Assembly: GCF_036370855.1 (NCBI RefSeq)
Contig: NC_088132.1
Location: 62,162,841 to 62,226,840, forward strand
Direction of reading: 5' to 3'
DNA: 64,000 nt
Origin: Dromaius novaehollandiae
Taxonomy: Eukaryota; Chordata; Aves; Casuariiformes; Dromaiidae
The position numbers and the translations under genes were made by a program. Positions 28,701 to 40,395 of the stretch are shown piece by piece. The notes beneath the pieces were generated by a model. That model did not search any database, had not been told where the DNA came from, and was given only the letters and a program-made list of their open reading frames with translations. Numbering within the stretch: position 1 is the first letter of the stretch; each line of letters starts with the position of its first letter.

Positions 28701-31700
28701 CAGTAGTGAAGATTTCTTTCCAGAAACTCCTATTAAATGAGCAAGAATAAACAAACAGAAGGAAAACTCTTACATCTAGCATATGTGTTTTGAGCTGCTA
28801 GCATTAGCACTAAACTCAATTTAACAATAAATCCTTATTTTAATCCAAACAGAAGCTTAAAAATCACTTTAAATATGCAAGACACGACACTATCATACTA
28901 AAGCTTGATCATGCCTATTTAGTTTCATTAATGCTGTCTTTACATATGTGACAGCAATGCTGCTTAGGTAGGTTTATGCAGTACCATTCTCAGTGATTCA
29001 TTCCTGTTATACCACCACCACCACACTTCCTGGTATGGCTACAGAAGGAGTCAGATCAGAGATTAGATACAGCTGGAAGGAAGGAGGGAGGGGGAAAAAA
29101 AACAAAACAAAACAAAAAAACCCAAATAACCCTCAGGGAGGGTGGGTTGGACTTTTGAGCCAGATCCATTCCCTGAGTCAACTCACCAATGGTTGCATAA
29201 AAACACAAAATATATTGAATTGTGGTCAAAGTTGGGGGAAAATATCGGAGACAAGATCTCACTTCAGCATAAAGAACTGTCTGAAAGGCAATACATAAAT
29301 TGCAAGTTGTCAACTGTGTCATTATTAAACACTTTGTAAAGACAAACTGAATTATATACCAATTGTATATCAGAAGGTTTTTTTAGGAGAATAATAACTA
29401 ATCATTCATCACTAACCTGATTCACTGGCTCATTAAAGTTAGTAATAAGTCCAGCACGCAATGTAGATTTTTCTTCTTCAGAAAGAGCACTGTTAAAATA
29501 GGATATATTTATTAGAATAGCATTTCATTTTACATAAAACCCAACTATTAACTCATATTCAGCATTGTTTTGTCACTATTAGTAGACACAAAAGTTAAAA
29601 TGATCATTTCCATTTGTGTATCTGTATTTGACTGGATGAAGATTACTTTTATGCAGTTTTCTTGAAACTAATGTGTTTCAGTTTGATAAACTATCCAGAG
29701 AACATCCTTTGTTTTTCACTAACTTGGAGACATTTAGAAAGATAAGAAACAGTGAAACAAAGATAAATATTTATGAGGCCTTCTAACATCAGGGTTTTAT
29801 ATTTCCTTTTTATGTGACATTTGGAAATACAAATGTCAAAAAGCAAATACACAGGGTAAAATGCAAGGACTGATTAAGAAAATATGGGAAAACTATTCAA
29901 ATTATAAAGTCTGATTGCTGTGAGGGAGTTTTAAAGTTATTACTGTAAAGATTGCTGACTCAAGCATGTCTCTGCTCACTCATACTGTTCGATAATGAAA
30001 AAAGGTGGTTAGTATAAAGCAGTCCTGGCAACAGATGAGAGCTCTTCATGCAAAAGCAAGAATCCTTCTCTATTTACTAAAGTCATGTTGCTACATTTAA
30101 AAAACGCTGATCTTTTGAAAATTATGCCTTTGAGCTACAAAAAAAATATTGAAACAGTTATCAAGAATGCACAGAAAACTAGGAAGGATGAATTTTAAGT
30201 CGTAAGGGTCAGTTTTCATTTAAATGTAGCTTTAAATTACCTTTAGATTTCCTTTTAAGTGACCTCTTTATCAGTTTAAAACTATAGGTTACTGTATCAT
30301 GCTACTCCTGCACTGCTTTACACTGCATACAATCCCAGTAATTTCTTCAAGATCGGAACACGAAACATAACAGGCTACTTTTAGAAATGCTTTGTCAGGA
30401 TTTATAGATTATACTATGAGGAAAAAAATCCACTTTCATTTACTGATAGCACCCAAAAAGCTGTCTCTGGCACATGGAAATACTTAAATCATCAATTGAG
30501 GTTGTTTACATTAAACTATTAAACTATTTTAACAATGCAGTGATTTAGAAGTATACATGCAATCATCACACCTCGAAGTCTAGTAGCTGCAAATTAAGAA
30601 AATTAAACACATCAACACAACCATTTGCTGCCCTCAGTTGCCAGTCTAAGACACTAATCCACTGCTTTTATACAGCAGTTTAAAATGATGCCTAAAGCTC
30701 CTTAAAAATCACAGGTTCTATACTAATCTAGGCAGGTATTAAAGGTTCAAATCAAAATAATAAAAAAACAAAACTAGGATTTACCCTAAGATCAGATATT
30801 TGCAGCAAATTTTCTAGTCCCCTCCACCCCATGTATAACACAAATTCTCCCTATTTGCCAAATCACAGACCTTTCTTAAATATAGAACATTGAGGGGGGG
30901 ATTATTTTTTCATGAGTGACTTCAATCTGCCAGCCTAAGTCTAATTTTCAAAGGTAATTTATAGCATGCAGGAAACAAACATTCACTTTTTACCAAGAAT
31001 TAAGTTCCAAAATATTTTACATGAAATTCAGTTATGCCTAAAAATATTTTGGGTAACGTTTACAAAAAATTCTTCAACAGTAAAAGGTTTTGTTCAGGAA
31101 ACTATTTTACTTATTAATCTGAAGCCAGCAGATACATTAAAAAGCAGGCATCATAGAATTTTATTTTCTTAGAAATAAACAAATGCAGTATATATTTTCC
31201 AGACATACAAGCACACTGAGTGATTTCCAAAACTTGCAAGCTACTATTATTACAATTAAAAAAATCTGTAACTTTAAGTGTAGCTTGTGCTACATGCTCA
31301 GAGATAACAGAAAGCACCAAAAACCTGTTTTGTTATAAAAAGCTGTTTGATTATATTATTTAATTTACATCCCCTGTGAGCTTGCAAGAACCCTTGCCTT
31401 AATTACATTTTCCCCTCAATCATATGGCATACATATCCTACAAGCAACAAACATGCACTACTTACTATAATTAAGTGTTATTACTAAGCTTCTGATTTTA
31501 CTAACAAAGCAAAAAGAAAGAAAACGAAAATGGACTCATCGGGATGAGCTCCTCAGATATAGATGCTTATGATAAGCAAAGCAAAGTTCTTCATTGTAAT
31601 GAAAACAATTAAAGAAATTAATCTGGATGCAAGTGGTATATTTCATTTTTATCTTAGATGCATTAATCTAAGAATCTCTAACCATTCATCAGAAGTGGAG

Positions 31701-34700
31701 GAACTTACCATTTAGCTAATACAACACTGACACCTGCTGGATGTTAAACCACGGCTACCCATTTCCCCACTGCAGAGCTCATAGCAGATGTGGCCACAGA
31801 AAAAGGTAATCTTTATCCTCTTTTAAAGCATTGTAAGAAAGGCAGACAACTACACATAAAAATTACAGAGCGGAAGTCAGGAAGAATTTCTGTCATTCAC
31901 TAAGTTCATTTTACTTCACTACTGAGTTTCACCAAGTAAAAAATTAAAGCAAGACAGGTCCTTGTAGAGAAGTATGCATTTGCTTCAAAATCTTTATCGA
32001 ATAGTCTTTCACAATTTGCCATTTCAGAGTCTGATTTTTTTTCTGTGTTTGCGAAATGGGGAAATCAGGTATTCGGCGTTTCAAAAAAAATACTGCTGGA
32101 CCTTTTTTTAAAAAAAATCTACTTCATAAACAAGAAATCCAAGTCTGAAGAGCTATTTATAATTCAAACAGATAAAAACATCATTTAGGAGCTCCTAAAG
32201 TTGCTAAGACAATAATTCAAAGAACAAAGTCCACAAAAAACAAGAATTGATAGTAATTCTCAGCGAAATCGAAAACATGTTCAGAAAAAAGGTACTCTTC
32301 CTAGCACTCAGATTCAAGAAAAGCAGTTTCTCGAAAACAAACCAATAAAGATCTGCAAAATCATAAAGTGAGGCCACCTTTGGAGAACACCAACAACACT
32401 GCAAAAATAATAGGCCAAACACTGCCTGAGAAAAGCCTGAAAAACTACTATCCTAACTACTGTCCTCTCCAAAGAATTCATGATCTCAAATCAGTGTTCT
32501 TTTCCTACTTTGCAGGAGTAGCAGCTGAAGAAAAAAACCACAATGCTCAGCAGAAGTAGGGTAAAGCTAGTCCTGCTAGACTCAGCTAAAAATAACTTCA
32601 GCACACTTGTACAATAGAGACATTCAACTTACTGGGAACATTTCTGGAGATTAAAAGTTCTCCACAAGTACATAAATATTCAAGACAAATAGTTCTAAAA
32701 GAAACGATGAACAGTAAACAATCTTTAGCCCTGATACACTGAGGAATTAAGGCTATGTGAACATGTTATCTGTCTGCGAGAACCCTCTCCAAGTCTCAAT
32801 TCTTGAACATATCCATCCAAATTCAACTAAATTTGACAAAGGGCAGAAATGGCAGAGATTATTTTTCCATAGGTTCTGTGAAAATCAACAGCGGAGCAAA
32901 GGCAACAGACCTGAGTTAACACCCTACTAGGAAAAACCATAGGTATAAATTCAGTTGTTGCCTTTGAGGGGCAGCAGAAACCAACAGGCACGCCTCCAAC
33001 GTTTGCTCAACCAAACAGGCTGGATACATCAGAACAAGCTTTGAGGCACTATGGACATCGACAAGGGACAGATGCCAACCTAAGAGAGCTGAGAGTTTTG
33101 CAAGGACAAAAAATTAAAAACCTGTACAATGAAACCTTCAAAAATCACAGTATCCACTGTTCACAGAACAACTGACTGAGAAATCAGAGCTTAAAAACAG
33201 CATTTCTCAAAATATGTCCAACATACTCTACTGAGAGTGATCTGGGTGAGCAGAAGATACTGGTAAAATGTCACATGTGAGAAACGTGGAAGAAAATTAG
33301 AAATGGGGGGAAAAGTCATCTTATACCGGAAATTTAGTAGGTATTTACTCCATGGAATCTTTAACAACAGCCAATGATTTTCTTCATTTATATTTTTAAT
33401 CACATTAAATTTGCAAAAATTAAAAAAAGAACACTGAAAGACTGTTATTCAATTTTCACATCAGCTCAAACAGCTAAATTGTAGTCATTACTTCTACAGG
33501 AAATGAACAAAGGATTTTTCTACTGTGTTATTGACATTTATTTGAAAAAATTAACATACTGAAACAGTGTATTTTAATTGGTTCACTAATGCTTACTTAT
33601 TAAGTACCAGTAATTTAAACAGCATTATCTCTTCCCTTTAACAAGAAATGCCAAAGATATATGCCTTCCTCCACACACAAGATGATATTTTTCTCTTTCA
33701 AAAAAAACAATCTGAATGTTTGGAGATGTATTGCAATCTGATACTAATCTGCATTCACAAACATTTCAGTGCCTCACATAATCATGGGGTACTACACTGT
33801 TAATTTGGAATGCCCTGCAGATGCAGCATTTCATCACTTTTCCCTCTTTTTGCCACATAAATTTGGCAGATCTTCAAAAAAAGCTTGTAACGTAAGGCAA
33901 AATACATTAAGCTATCTCAAATACCACAAAATACAAATGGTGCCATGCTTTCAGAACAAGCTCAGATTCATCATCCATAAAAACTGGACCTGAAATTCCA
34001 ATTCAGCCCATATACAAGCCTGACAGTGATGTCCTTAACTATCTATTTTACTAGCATATGAGCGCCCAATGGACTGAATACTTCCAGATCTTTCTTATTT
34101 CCTGACAGCACTGAAGGCAAATCAAAACCCTTTCTGAACTTACACCTACTTTTTAAAGGAAAGAGAAAAAAATGGAACACTGAAAAGTATATAGCTCTAT
34201 ATGGATCATAAATTACAACAGTCCTCTTGGAAACTTTTAAGTAAATAATATGGTGCTCAGGAATACGGGTTAGATGTTTAGTTTCTTTGGAGAACTTTTT
34301 GTCAGACGTTACCAGAAGCTGAGTGTCTGAATAATTTAAAAAACGCATATCAGAACTGTCTATAGTGACAGCTACTGTCTTTTTGTCATGTATATATTCA
34401 ATATAAATTCTAAATTAACTTACATTACACATCTCCTTAATAGTCTCTCCAAGAGACTTCCTACCTCTCACATCTGCCACTACCAGGAAGTCCAGGTATT
34501 AACTTTATAAAGCTTATCACATCACTTCAAATCAGGAATCTCTGACCTAGATTCATAACTCTGTTCTTAAAAGATGAACAAAGTTGTAAGATACAATATG
34601 AAAACAGACTGGTCCATTAACAACCTAAAAGCTTTTCAGCATGGGGGGAGAAACGTAAAAGTTTTATCAATGTCACTGTAAATTCCAAAGTAAGTTCTCT

Positions 34701-37417
34701 TCTACCAACCAAGCAATTTGCTGTTTTCCCATTGGGTAAGTGTAACAGAATCTACCACAAAGGGTAAGTGAAAGAAATTTCCAACTTACTGTGGTGCCAC
34801 TCGTCTCCAATACCGATCAATTCCATTCTTGAAGTACAGCACAGCTAACCATCTTACATTCACATCCAGGGTATGATTTGTAAAGATATTCTATTAAAAA
34901 GAAGTTAAGAAGTTAAAAGCTACTCAATGTGCCACAGACAGAATAGAAGTTGTATAAATACATGCACTAGCATATGTATTAATAGTGTACACGCACCTGC
35001 ATATGTACAGGTGTATATAAAAATGCACGAGTCAGCATTTGACAAAAAACATTAAATGACATGTTAAAAACAAAAGAAATAGAAAAATGCTTACCATTAG
35101 CTCCACTACTCAACTTACAAAAAATAAACTCAAAATACAGGATGAATGTATTTCTAATCTTGTTTGGCTTAAAAGGCAATAAATGGGTACTAATTACTAG
35201 CACCAGCCAGTTATTACACTCTTAAATGATACAGCTGGATTCTTAGTAGAAAAAGAAATTATACTGTATAGCACAAGGGTACAGTATTGCACAAACTTCT
35301 GAGATCTTTCAGGAGAGTTCTTCATTATCTTGCCACATGCTATGGACCTCCCTGCCTGCCAACATTGACTGGAAAACAGTGATCTGGTATGACAGCACTT
35401 CTCAAACTTACCTGTGCAGTTCTTATAAAAACATATCCTGTTCCTCTACACTGTATAAGTGTTAAGATGTTACAGTAGTTTGGGGCATTTTTTTTTAATT
35501 CATTTCAGCCTGAGATTAACTCTAATATCTTCCAATCATCTTTAACTTATACAGTGTTAGAGCAAAATGTAAATAAAAATAATACACAGCATGCTTGATG
35601 TTTAAGTATATATGCTGTGCACAGATGGTTGTTTTACATTAGCAATAGTTGGATAGTAAAAACTTGAACATCATTATTCTATTTTCACTAAGCAGCACTA
35701 TTCGATATCATGCTTAGTTCCTGTGACTTTGACTTCTGTATGTTACTCAAGATTAAGATGTATATTGTAGAATCAGCGGTACAAAACAGCATTCACTTCA
35801 AAATGGCAAGATAGCACAATGACAAAGGAATCTCAATAAAATATGAAGTCTTGCATACCGCAAAAGAAAAGACAAGTTTCATAGACCAGCGAATTAGAAA
35901 TTACAAACTCCAGAAAATTACTTCTTTTATTATGGCTATTGCTCAAAAGATCTCCAGCTGAACTCAGACGCCAAACAGAACACCTAGACATGAGACTGAG
36001 AAAAATCCAAAAAATATTCAAAATCTATTCACACCAAAGAACTGTCCCATCTAGAATACTACATGAAGTGCTAGCTAGTCTTAAAAAGAGAAACTGAAGA
36101 GATACAGAAAGACCAGAGAAGGGCAACACGCAAAGAAACTTATTCCCAATCCCACAAGCAAGAGACTTAAAACACAGTAATTGCTTACTTTTGAAAATTA
36201 ATTTCTACAGCTAAAAAGATATATAGATACCCATACATACGGGTGTGTGTGTATATATAAATACATATGCATACATACACAGCTGAACATACAAACAAAT
36301 GCAGACAAACTATGGCAAAGGCAGGGGATAGAACTGAGTTCAGCTCAAAATTAAGAGTTGTGGGGGTTTTTTGTTTTGTTTTGTTTTACTTTTCCCTAAA
36401 TCTCCTAACTTGCTTCATGATGAGGCAGAGGGTCTACAGAGAACAGAATATGTCACTAAACAACTCTGAGTCATTCATCCTGCGCACTAAAGACAGACAT
36501 TTATAGGAAAATCAGTTTACCTGTATGTTATTTAAGACTACTATAATATAAACACACATGCCCAGAAGATGTACGAAATATTGGCACCACTAAATTCTGT
36601 TTGCCTTCTTTGAAACTCCTGGGTTTTTTTCTGAGTTTGTTTCCATCACCTGGCACCATGTTAATGCATTCATTTCATCAGCAGAAGTAGTAATTCCTTT
36701 GGAAGTATTCACTTTTTCAGGAACCTTGCTACCAACCTAGTCATCTCCCTGTGAATCTCTCTGCTGACAAGAAGGAAAGCTATCCCAACTGAGTATCAAA
36801 CTTAGTACATTGAAAAGCGTACAGAACTTTTCCTGTACAACAGCTATCATAATGCATTGCCTCCACAATAAAGCACAGCTGGTTCAGACATACAATGAGA
36901 TTAAAAACTAAAAATAAAGGGGGCAAATAAAAGTATCACCGCTTTATCAGGCAGAAAAGGCAATCCTTTGGGAAGGGTCATCTTGGCCTTCTGTTACCTA
37001 CAATTCACAACAGGCCACCAACAGGCTTAGCAGTAGAGGCCCATCTATTCATGCTGCTGGAAGTTGGATTTCCTCTTTTTCCTGAATGCATGGAAAGGAA
37101 TCTGCTCTGAGACATGGTGATGGTGATGCCTCACACAGCATGGCATAAAGATACTAGTAGCTGGACCACAACTACTGAAAGCTTACCTCAGCTAGAAGTC
37201 ACATTTCAATGGAATTCTAGGAGGTCACACTCAGAATTATTCAGAAAGTAAGTAATAGCACTTTTCTGCTGTATCTTACCAACAAGACTGAATAAAAACC
37301 TGGCTGTGTCTCCCACTGCTTCAGTTGTTCTTCAGCTGGTTTCAGCACTGCAGTATCTTGACTAGTAGCTTGGGTCAAGACTCGCAGAACAATAGTGCTA
37401 GCACTATTGAGATCCAT
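1661..37417 (-). CDS. IPO11: IPO11, importin-11 (first 18 coding exons, 594 codons; 3' part outside the window)
   Basis: Importin-11 is a karyopherin-beta nuclear import receptor that binds RanGTP and carries cargo through nuclear pores; reported cargoes include UBE2E-type E2 enzymes. Eighteen minus-strand exons splice in frame: 37417-37280, 34890-34790, 29489-29417, 25805-25602, 25047-24915, 23934-23876, 15498-15450, 13719-13649, 11916-11724, 10478-10326, 10057-10014, 9134-9044, 7539-7492, 6860-6755, 4361-4235, 3149-3116, 2935-2895, 1777-1661. They sum to 1782 bases, or 594 codons without a stop. The product closely follows the human protein (about 975 residues) as I recall it, from the MDLNSAS start onward. 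The N-terminal importin-beta-type region is in the first exons and the rest should be HEAT-repeat solenoid. All introns are GT-AG except intron 16, which reads as AT-AC. The last third of the protein is not in the window. Confidence 0.97.
2895..2935 (-). CDS. IPO11: IPO11 coding exon 17
   Basis: Residues 542-555, [14 protein letters not shown]. It is a 41-base exon that starts after an AC acceptor and ends at a GTAAGA donor in phase 0. The sequence is identical to the human segment as I recall it. Confidence 0.93.
2936..3115 (-). other. IPO11: U12-type AT-AC intron (IPO11 intron 16)
   Basis: This 180-base intron starts ATATCCTT at 3115-3108 and ends GTTTAC at 2936. A branch-site match TTCCTTAAT lies at 2954-2946, placing the branch adenosine 11-12 bases from the acceptor. 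These three signals are the established consensus for minor-spliceosome AT-AC introns. Removing it restores the conserved LKLTVDDFEF reading across the junction, whereas GT-AG alternatives break the frame or lose the Thr codon. Confidence 0.9.
3116..3149 (-). CDS. IPO11: IPO11 coding exon 16 (followed by an AT-AC intron)
   Basis: Residues 531-542, [11 protein letters not shown] plus the first base of the next Thr codon. It is a 34-base exon with acceptor CTTTCAG. No GT donor follows. The exon abuts ATATCCTT, which is the U12-type AT-AC 5' splice site. Confidence 0.9.
3703..3727. repeat. T25 homopolymer
   Basis: Uninterrupted run of 25 T in IPO11 intron 15. No retroposon body was recognised next to it. 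Confidence 0.95.
4235..4361 (-). CDS. IPO11: IPO11 coding exon 15
   Basis: Residues 488-530, [17 protein letters not shown] through LLQDQDLV. It is 127 bases long, with acceptor TTTTAAAG and donor GTAAGT, and ends in phase 0. The [11 protein letters not shown] motif is a strongly conserved HEAT segment of importin-beta receptors. Confidence 0.95.
5882..5897. repeat. G16 homopolymer
   Basis: Uninterrupted run of about 16 G followed by TGG in IPO11 intron 14. It is capable of quadruplex formation on the plus strand (C-run on the transcript strand). Confidence 0.9.
6755..6860 (-). CDS. IPO11: IPO11 coding exon 14
   Basis: Residues 453-488, [15 protein letters not shown] through [11 protein letters not shown]. 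It is 106 bases long, with acceptor TTCCCCAG and donor GTAACC, and ends in phase 2. Confidence 0.94.
7492..7539 (-). CDS. IPO11: IPO11 coding exon 13
   Basis: Residues 437-453, [16 protein letters not shown]. It is a 48-base exon with acceptor GTCTTGCAG and donor GTAAAT, ending in phase 1. This linker is less conserved than its neighbours, but length and phases fit. Confidence 0.9.
9044..9134 (-). CDS. IPO11: IPO11 coding exon 12
   Basis: Residues 407-437, [16 protein letters not shown] through LLEMVHSLQ. It is 91 bases long, with acceptor TTTTTCCAG and donor GTAAGC, and ends in phase 1. Confidence 0.94.
10014..10057 (-). CDS. IPO11: IPO11 coding exon 11
   Basis: Residues 392-406, [15 protein letters not shown]. 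It is a 44-base exon with acceptor TTAATAG and donor GTAAGA, ending in phase 0. Identity with the expected [16 protein letters not shown] segment across two junctions confirms it. Confidence 0.93.
10326..10478 (-). CDS. IPO11: IPO11 coding exon 10
   Basis: Residues 341-392, [17 protein letters not shown] through MWEEDPEGF. It is 153 bases long, with acceptor TTATTTCAG and donor GTAAGA. It includes the acidic [14 protein letters not shown] segment, which aligns with the loop region I recall in importin-11. Confidence 0.95.
11724..11916 (-). CDS. IPO11: IPO11 coding exon 9
   Basis: Residues 277-341, [16 protein letters not shown] through AYKPSKNIE. It is 193 bases long, with acceptor ATTTTTAG and donor GTACTG, and ends in phase 1. 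The HEAT-like helices [18 protein letters not shown] are clear and near-identical to the vertebrate protein. Confidence 0.95.
13649..13719 (-). CDS. IPO11: IPO11 coding exon 8
   Basis: Residues 253-276, [16 protein letters not shown] through LFTKV. It is 71 bases long, with acceptor TTCTACCAG and donor GTAAGT, and ends in phase 0. It was too short to stand out as an open frame and was found from the conserved [16 protein letters not shown] core. Confidence 0.93.
15450..15498 (-). CDS. IPO11: IPO11 coding exon 7
   Basis: Residues 237-253, [16 protein letters not shown]. It is a 49-base microexon-like piece with acceptor TTTTTCAG and donor GTAAGT, ending in phase 1. Its phase joins exon 8 exactly to give the conserved CSRNIG junction. 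Confidence 0.92.
19121..19902 (+). pseudogene. CR1 ORF2 endonuclease remnant
   Basis: This is an APE-type endonuclease region of CR1 ORF2. The open part from 19234 (222 codons) reads [20 protein letters not shown], then [15 protein letters not shown] and SDHE, all typical of the domain. A TGA near 19226 interrupts the frame upstream, and the frame ends at 19902. The real N terminus of the domain is missing through 5' truncation. Confidence 0.9.
20420..21346 (+). pseudogene. CR1 reverse transcriptase remnant
   Basis: The reading is split over at least three frames: [13 protein letters not shown] near 20420, [20 protein letters not shown] near 20590-20670, and [18 protein letters not shown] onward from 20738. 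The catalytic FADD motif is present at 21047-21058 and the [12 protein letters not shown] motif near 20956. The indels between blocks make it non-functional. Confidence 0.9.
21288..21878 (+). pseudogene. CR1 ORF2 C-terminal region remnant
   Basis: In another frame from the RT core (overlapping it by an indel), this 196-codon stretch reads [40 protein letters not shown] and [20 protein letters not shown]. These are characteristic of the CR1 ORF2 C terminus up to its usual end, LLEQGDWTR. Confidence 0.88.
23876..23934 (-). CDS. IPO11: IPO11 coding exon 6
   Basis: Residues 217-236, [14 protein letters not shown] through VEVM. It is 59 bases long with a GTAAGT donor and ends in phase 0. The acceptor CCCTAG has a purine-rich upstream stretch and is therefore weak. 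The intron that follows (23875-15499) is 8.4 kb and carries the CR1 element. Confidence 0.9.
24915..25047 (-). CDS. IPO11: IPO11 coding exon 5
   Basis: Residues 173-217, [16 protein letters not shown] through RTLLSLK. The stretch [10 protein letters not shown] differs from the human sequence I recall but has the same length, so this is a variable loop and not an indel. The acceptor is TTTTGCAG and the donor GTAATA; it ends in phase 1. Confidence 0.93.
25602..25805 (-). CDS. IPO11: IPO11 coding exon 4
   Basis: Residues 105-172, [16 protein letters not shown] through RKLFYD. This is the longest IPO11 exon in the window (204 bases, phase 0 at both ends). It contains the conserved [17 protein letters not shown] stretch typical of importin-beta family N-terminal HEAT repeats. 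The donor is GTAAGT. Confidence 0.96.
25806..29416 (-). other. IPO11 intron 3
   Basis: A 3.6-kb AT-rich intron. No exon, RNA gene or recognisable mobile element was seen on either strand. Confidence 0.6.
29417..29489 (-). CDS. IPO11: IPO11 coding exon 3
   Basis: Residues 80-104, [13 protein letters not shown] through NEPVNQ. The acceptor is TTTTAACAG and the donor GTTAGT. The exon is 73 bases long and completes the His codon begun in exon 2. Confidence 0.94.
29490..34789 (-). other. IPO11 intron 2
   Basis: A 5.3-kb intron. No recognisable mobile element or nested gene was seen. Near 31.71-31.8 kb there is a possible pseudo-exon with a strong GTAAGT donor on the minus strand. Confidence 0.6.
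34790..34890 (-). CDS. IPO11: IPO11 coding exon 2
   Basis: Residues 47-80, [14 protein letters not shown] through RRVAPH, in the importin-beta N-terminal region. The acceptor is TTAATAG and the donor GTAAGT. The exon is 101 bases long and ends in phase 2, inside the His codon. Confidence 0.94.
36045..36140 (+). mobile_element. degraded CR1-like fragment
   Basis: The order CATCTAGAATACTACATGAA, AAACTGAAGAGATACAGA, GAGAAGGGCAACACG resembles the CR1 C-terminal block (compare 21411-21490: a Leu-Glu-Asp-Cys-type stretch then an IQQRA-type stretch). Similarity is low and the call is tentative. Confidence 0.35.
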
Positions 37418-37423
37418 GAAAGT
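37280..37423 (-). CDS. IPO11: IPO11 coding exon 1 (start codon exon)
   Basis: The acceptor is TTCTCAG at 37424; six bases of 5'UTR precede the ATG at 37417-37415. It encodes residues 1-46, MDLNSAS through FYSVLL, and ends in phase 0 at a GTAAGA donor. This ATG is chosen because it matches the known importin-11 N terminus. Frame upstream of the acceptor is open but intronic. Confidence 0.95.
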
Positions 37424-40128
37424 CTGAGAACATTTTAAAAGGGAGAAAACACTTAATAAAGACAGCAAACATTAAAAAGTTAAATCTTGTGAAATGTTTT
37501 GATCCTATTCCTGCAAAGAATACAAAACCAAGCATGCTTGATTAACTTATAAAAACCATTCCCCTCCTCCAGGAAAATTACAGACAGACAGTTTCATTCA
37601 CATTATTTAAACATCACATGCTAATTTTTCATTAGACTACACAGTGCAAGATAGTATATCACACCCACTCATAGACAGTGTCAAGGTACAGAATGATTAA
37701 ACTACTTTGCTCTCAGAAGTTTCTCAGCAGAAAAAGCAAACAATAAGTCTATCGTTACAAGCACCTTTACCAAGTTTGAGGAATTCCAGAAAATATTTTG
37801 ATTTTGTTTTTAAACTGGTTACCTCTCCTGTGAAGCACAGCAGACGGAGCAAAACTGCAATGAATTACAAACTTCAGCTGAAGGCAAGGCAAACCATGGG
37901 ATTATCTGAAAAAGACAGATATACAGAGTATCAATAGTTTTGTATTTTGTAAATAATTTCTCCCCAAAAGAGAAACTGATCCATTTCAGATACTTAATTC
38001 CTATAACTCAAATCTACCTAAATATTTTTTATCTATTTAAGAGGACAAACTGCAGGATTTCAGAATTAGAGTCCTAAAAGAAACTGAATTTTCTCAATGT
38101 ATTCGTATCCTTAATTATCTATTTCAGCATACAAAATGCTAATTCAGCTGAACCAAGAATGCCGATTTTCCAACATAAACACATTCTTATACTCTAAAGA
38201 CATAACTAAACACTGCTCTCCAGATGACACAAAACAGACATATTACATTTATCACGATTGCAGAAACAGCATCACAGCAAAGAAAAATGTATATATAAAT
38301 AATCATGAAGTTTGACAATAAATGAAACTGTTTTTCTGTCTATAAAAGCTTCTGTTTATAACCTACATAAACTTTGCATAATACAAATCCACGTTAAACA
38401 AACTATTTCTACACTTACGTAAAGTTTTCTAAACAAACAACTGAGGACAGCTTAATTCTCTTCTACAAACAGGCTCAGGGGATTTGTTTTTGTTTAATAG
38501 TAAAGAACTTAGTTTGTCCTTCCAACTTTCACCTAGAAAGAGATCTGAGTTGGAAAATTTTAAGGGTGATAGTAAGAAAGCCAAACAATTTAAACCTGAT
38601 TCTGATACAAGTATAAATTTGGGGATCTAGGGGGGAGGGAGAAAGAGGGGGAACCGTCATCCTAACATCAAAACAAGCAGCAAGATGAAAGATACTACCA
38701 ATAGCCCTGCACAATAAAAAATGCAAAAAACAAAAAACTAAGAACTCATGATGCAAAACCAGGTAACCAGTCATCTGCAACAAAAAATGGACTAAATATT
38801 GAAGCTTCTAAGATTAAAAGAAGGAAAAAAAAACCCACAACTCTGTATACTCTCAACTCTACTAAGTCATCTTTCTTTTTAGAGCAATAATCTAACAGAC
38901 CAAATAACTCAACTCTGTCCTAGACTTCCTGTGTGATATATCTTTTAATCCTTCTGCTTTAACTTTCCTGCAAAATAGATCTACCTTCTATTTCTTCTGT
39001 CTTTTCTACTTGTACCAGTCATTTCAACCTTTATCAATTTGCAGATTCTCTAAAAATTTCCTAAGATTATGAGGTCTTTACATAACAAATTTAAACATAC
39101 AATCTCAGATTTCTTCTTAGTAGACTACTAACTTCCAGGGAACCAAGACACTGATTTAGACTGTAAAGTCAAATCGGGACTGGCTTACTCTATGGGGCAT
39201 ACTGCCTAGCAAAAAGACAGAAAAACATCATGTTAACTTGTAATGATCACGATGGGAAGTAATAACAGTAGTAGTTGTAATGTCGTTTATTTCCATTCAA
39301 AAGTCAAATTATTTCCTTTGCAAAATAAATGTATACTTATCTTACATTATGAAACAAGACCTGATGAAGCATTATTCTGAAGCACCTAATCAACAAACTT
39401 TTTATATAAAAAGAAAGCAGATCATCAGTCCTAATTGCTAGATGAAACCTCAAGAGCAGAGAGAACTTCCAAAAGTCAAGCCAAGCCTGTAGAGCATGTG
39501 TGTACGTGTGCAAAAAAGGAGGAAAAAAGAAACAATAAGTAACTTCAGCCGCAGATAAGTTGACAATTTTAGGCCTTTTGCTATACAGTGTTCTTCAAAC
39601 AATGAGTTGCCACAGGAAAACTGCATATATATCAACAGTGAATCAGCAGCACGTACCCAGATACTTGCTGAAGATCCACACCAAGGACATGCTCATTTGA
39701 GAGAAAAAATGGATTATGGAGCATTCATGTAATAACTGACTTTGCACCACAAAAAGACTATGCCAGTTAAATGAAATTATTTCTCAACTACATTCAAAGC
39801 TGATGCAGAAAAAGAGGGGTTCTTTTGTATTTTTGGCAGAGGTGGAAAGGAGAAGGTTGCTTTTTTGTGGGGAATGGTGTTGCTGCTAAAGATTTATATA
39901 ATTGATATACTAACCAAGAACAGTTCTCATCAGATGGGCTTAAAGTCAGCACAACACAAATGCAAAAACCATGAGGATGTTTTTCATTTCCTTATTTCAA
40001 AATAATCAACCCGCAGACCTAAAGATGACAAAAGCAAAGAGAAACATACACAAAGTTTTTTCTTTTTTTTTTAATGCTATTCATTCTTGAAAAAGCTCAT
40101 ATTTTCATTAAAAAACTGGGGCAGACAC

Positions 40129-40395
40129 TGCTATAAGAACAGCCTTAGCAGGTCAGAGTAAAAGTTCATTTAACCCAGTGTCCTGTCTCTTGACAGGGAC
40201 CATAGCAGACACATATGGAAGATCATCAGAACTGGGTAGTCTTGTAGTGATATTTCCAAAGAATACTCTCCCATGCTCCAGAAAACTGTCATTCAGGAAC
40301 TTCCTAATATGTAAGGCGTTTAAATTTAACAAAGCTCAATAGATTTAATCTTCCATAAATTTGCATGGTTGCTTTCTGACCCCAAGTGAGCAATA
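40129..40395 (+). mobile_element. ancient amniote interspersed repeat fragment (family uncertain)
   Basis: AGAACAGCCTTAGCAGGTCA followed by CATTTAACCCAGTGTCCTGT and GACAGGGACCATAGCAGACA is a diverged match to a repeat common in turtle, crocodile and bird genomes (GGTCAGACCAAAGGTCC... as I remember it), probably a CR1/L3-like LINE 3' part. The family name and ends are from memory and not checked. Confidence 0.4.

Noticed and set aside
31707..31790. Minus-strand segment ending in a strong GTAAGT donor
   Set aside because: It lies between IPO11 exons 2 and 3, which already join in phase and match the known protein. The upstream acceptor is weak. Probably a pseudo-exon.
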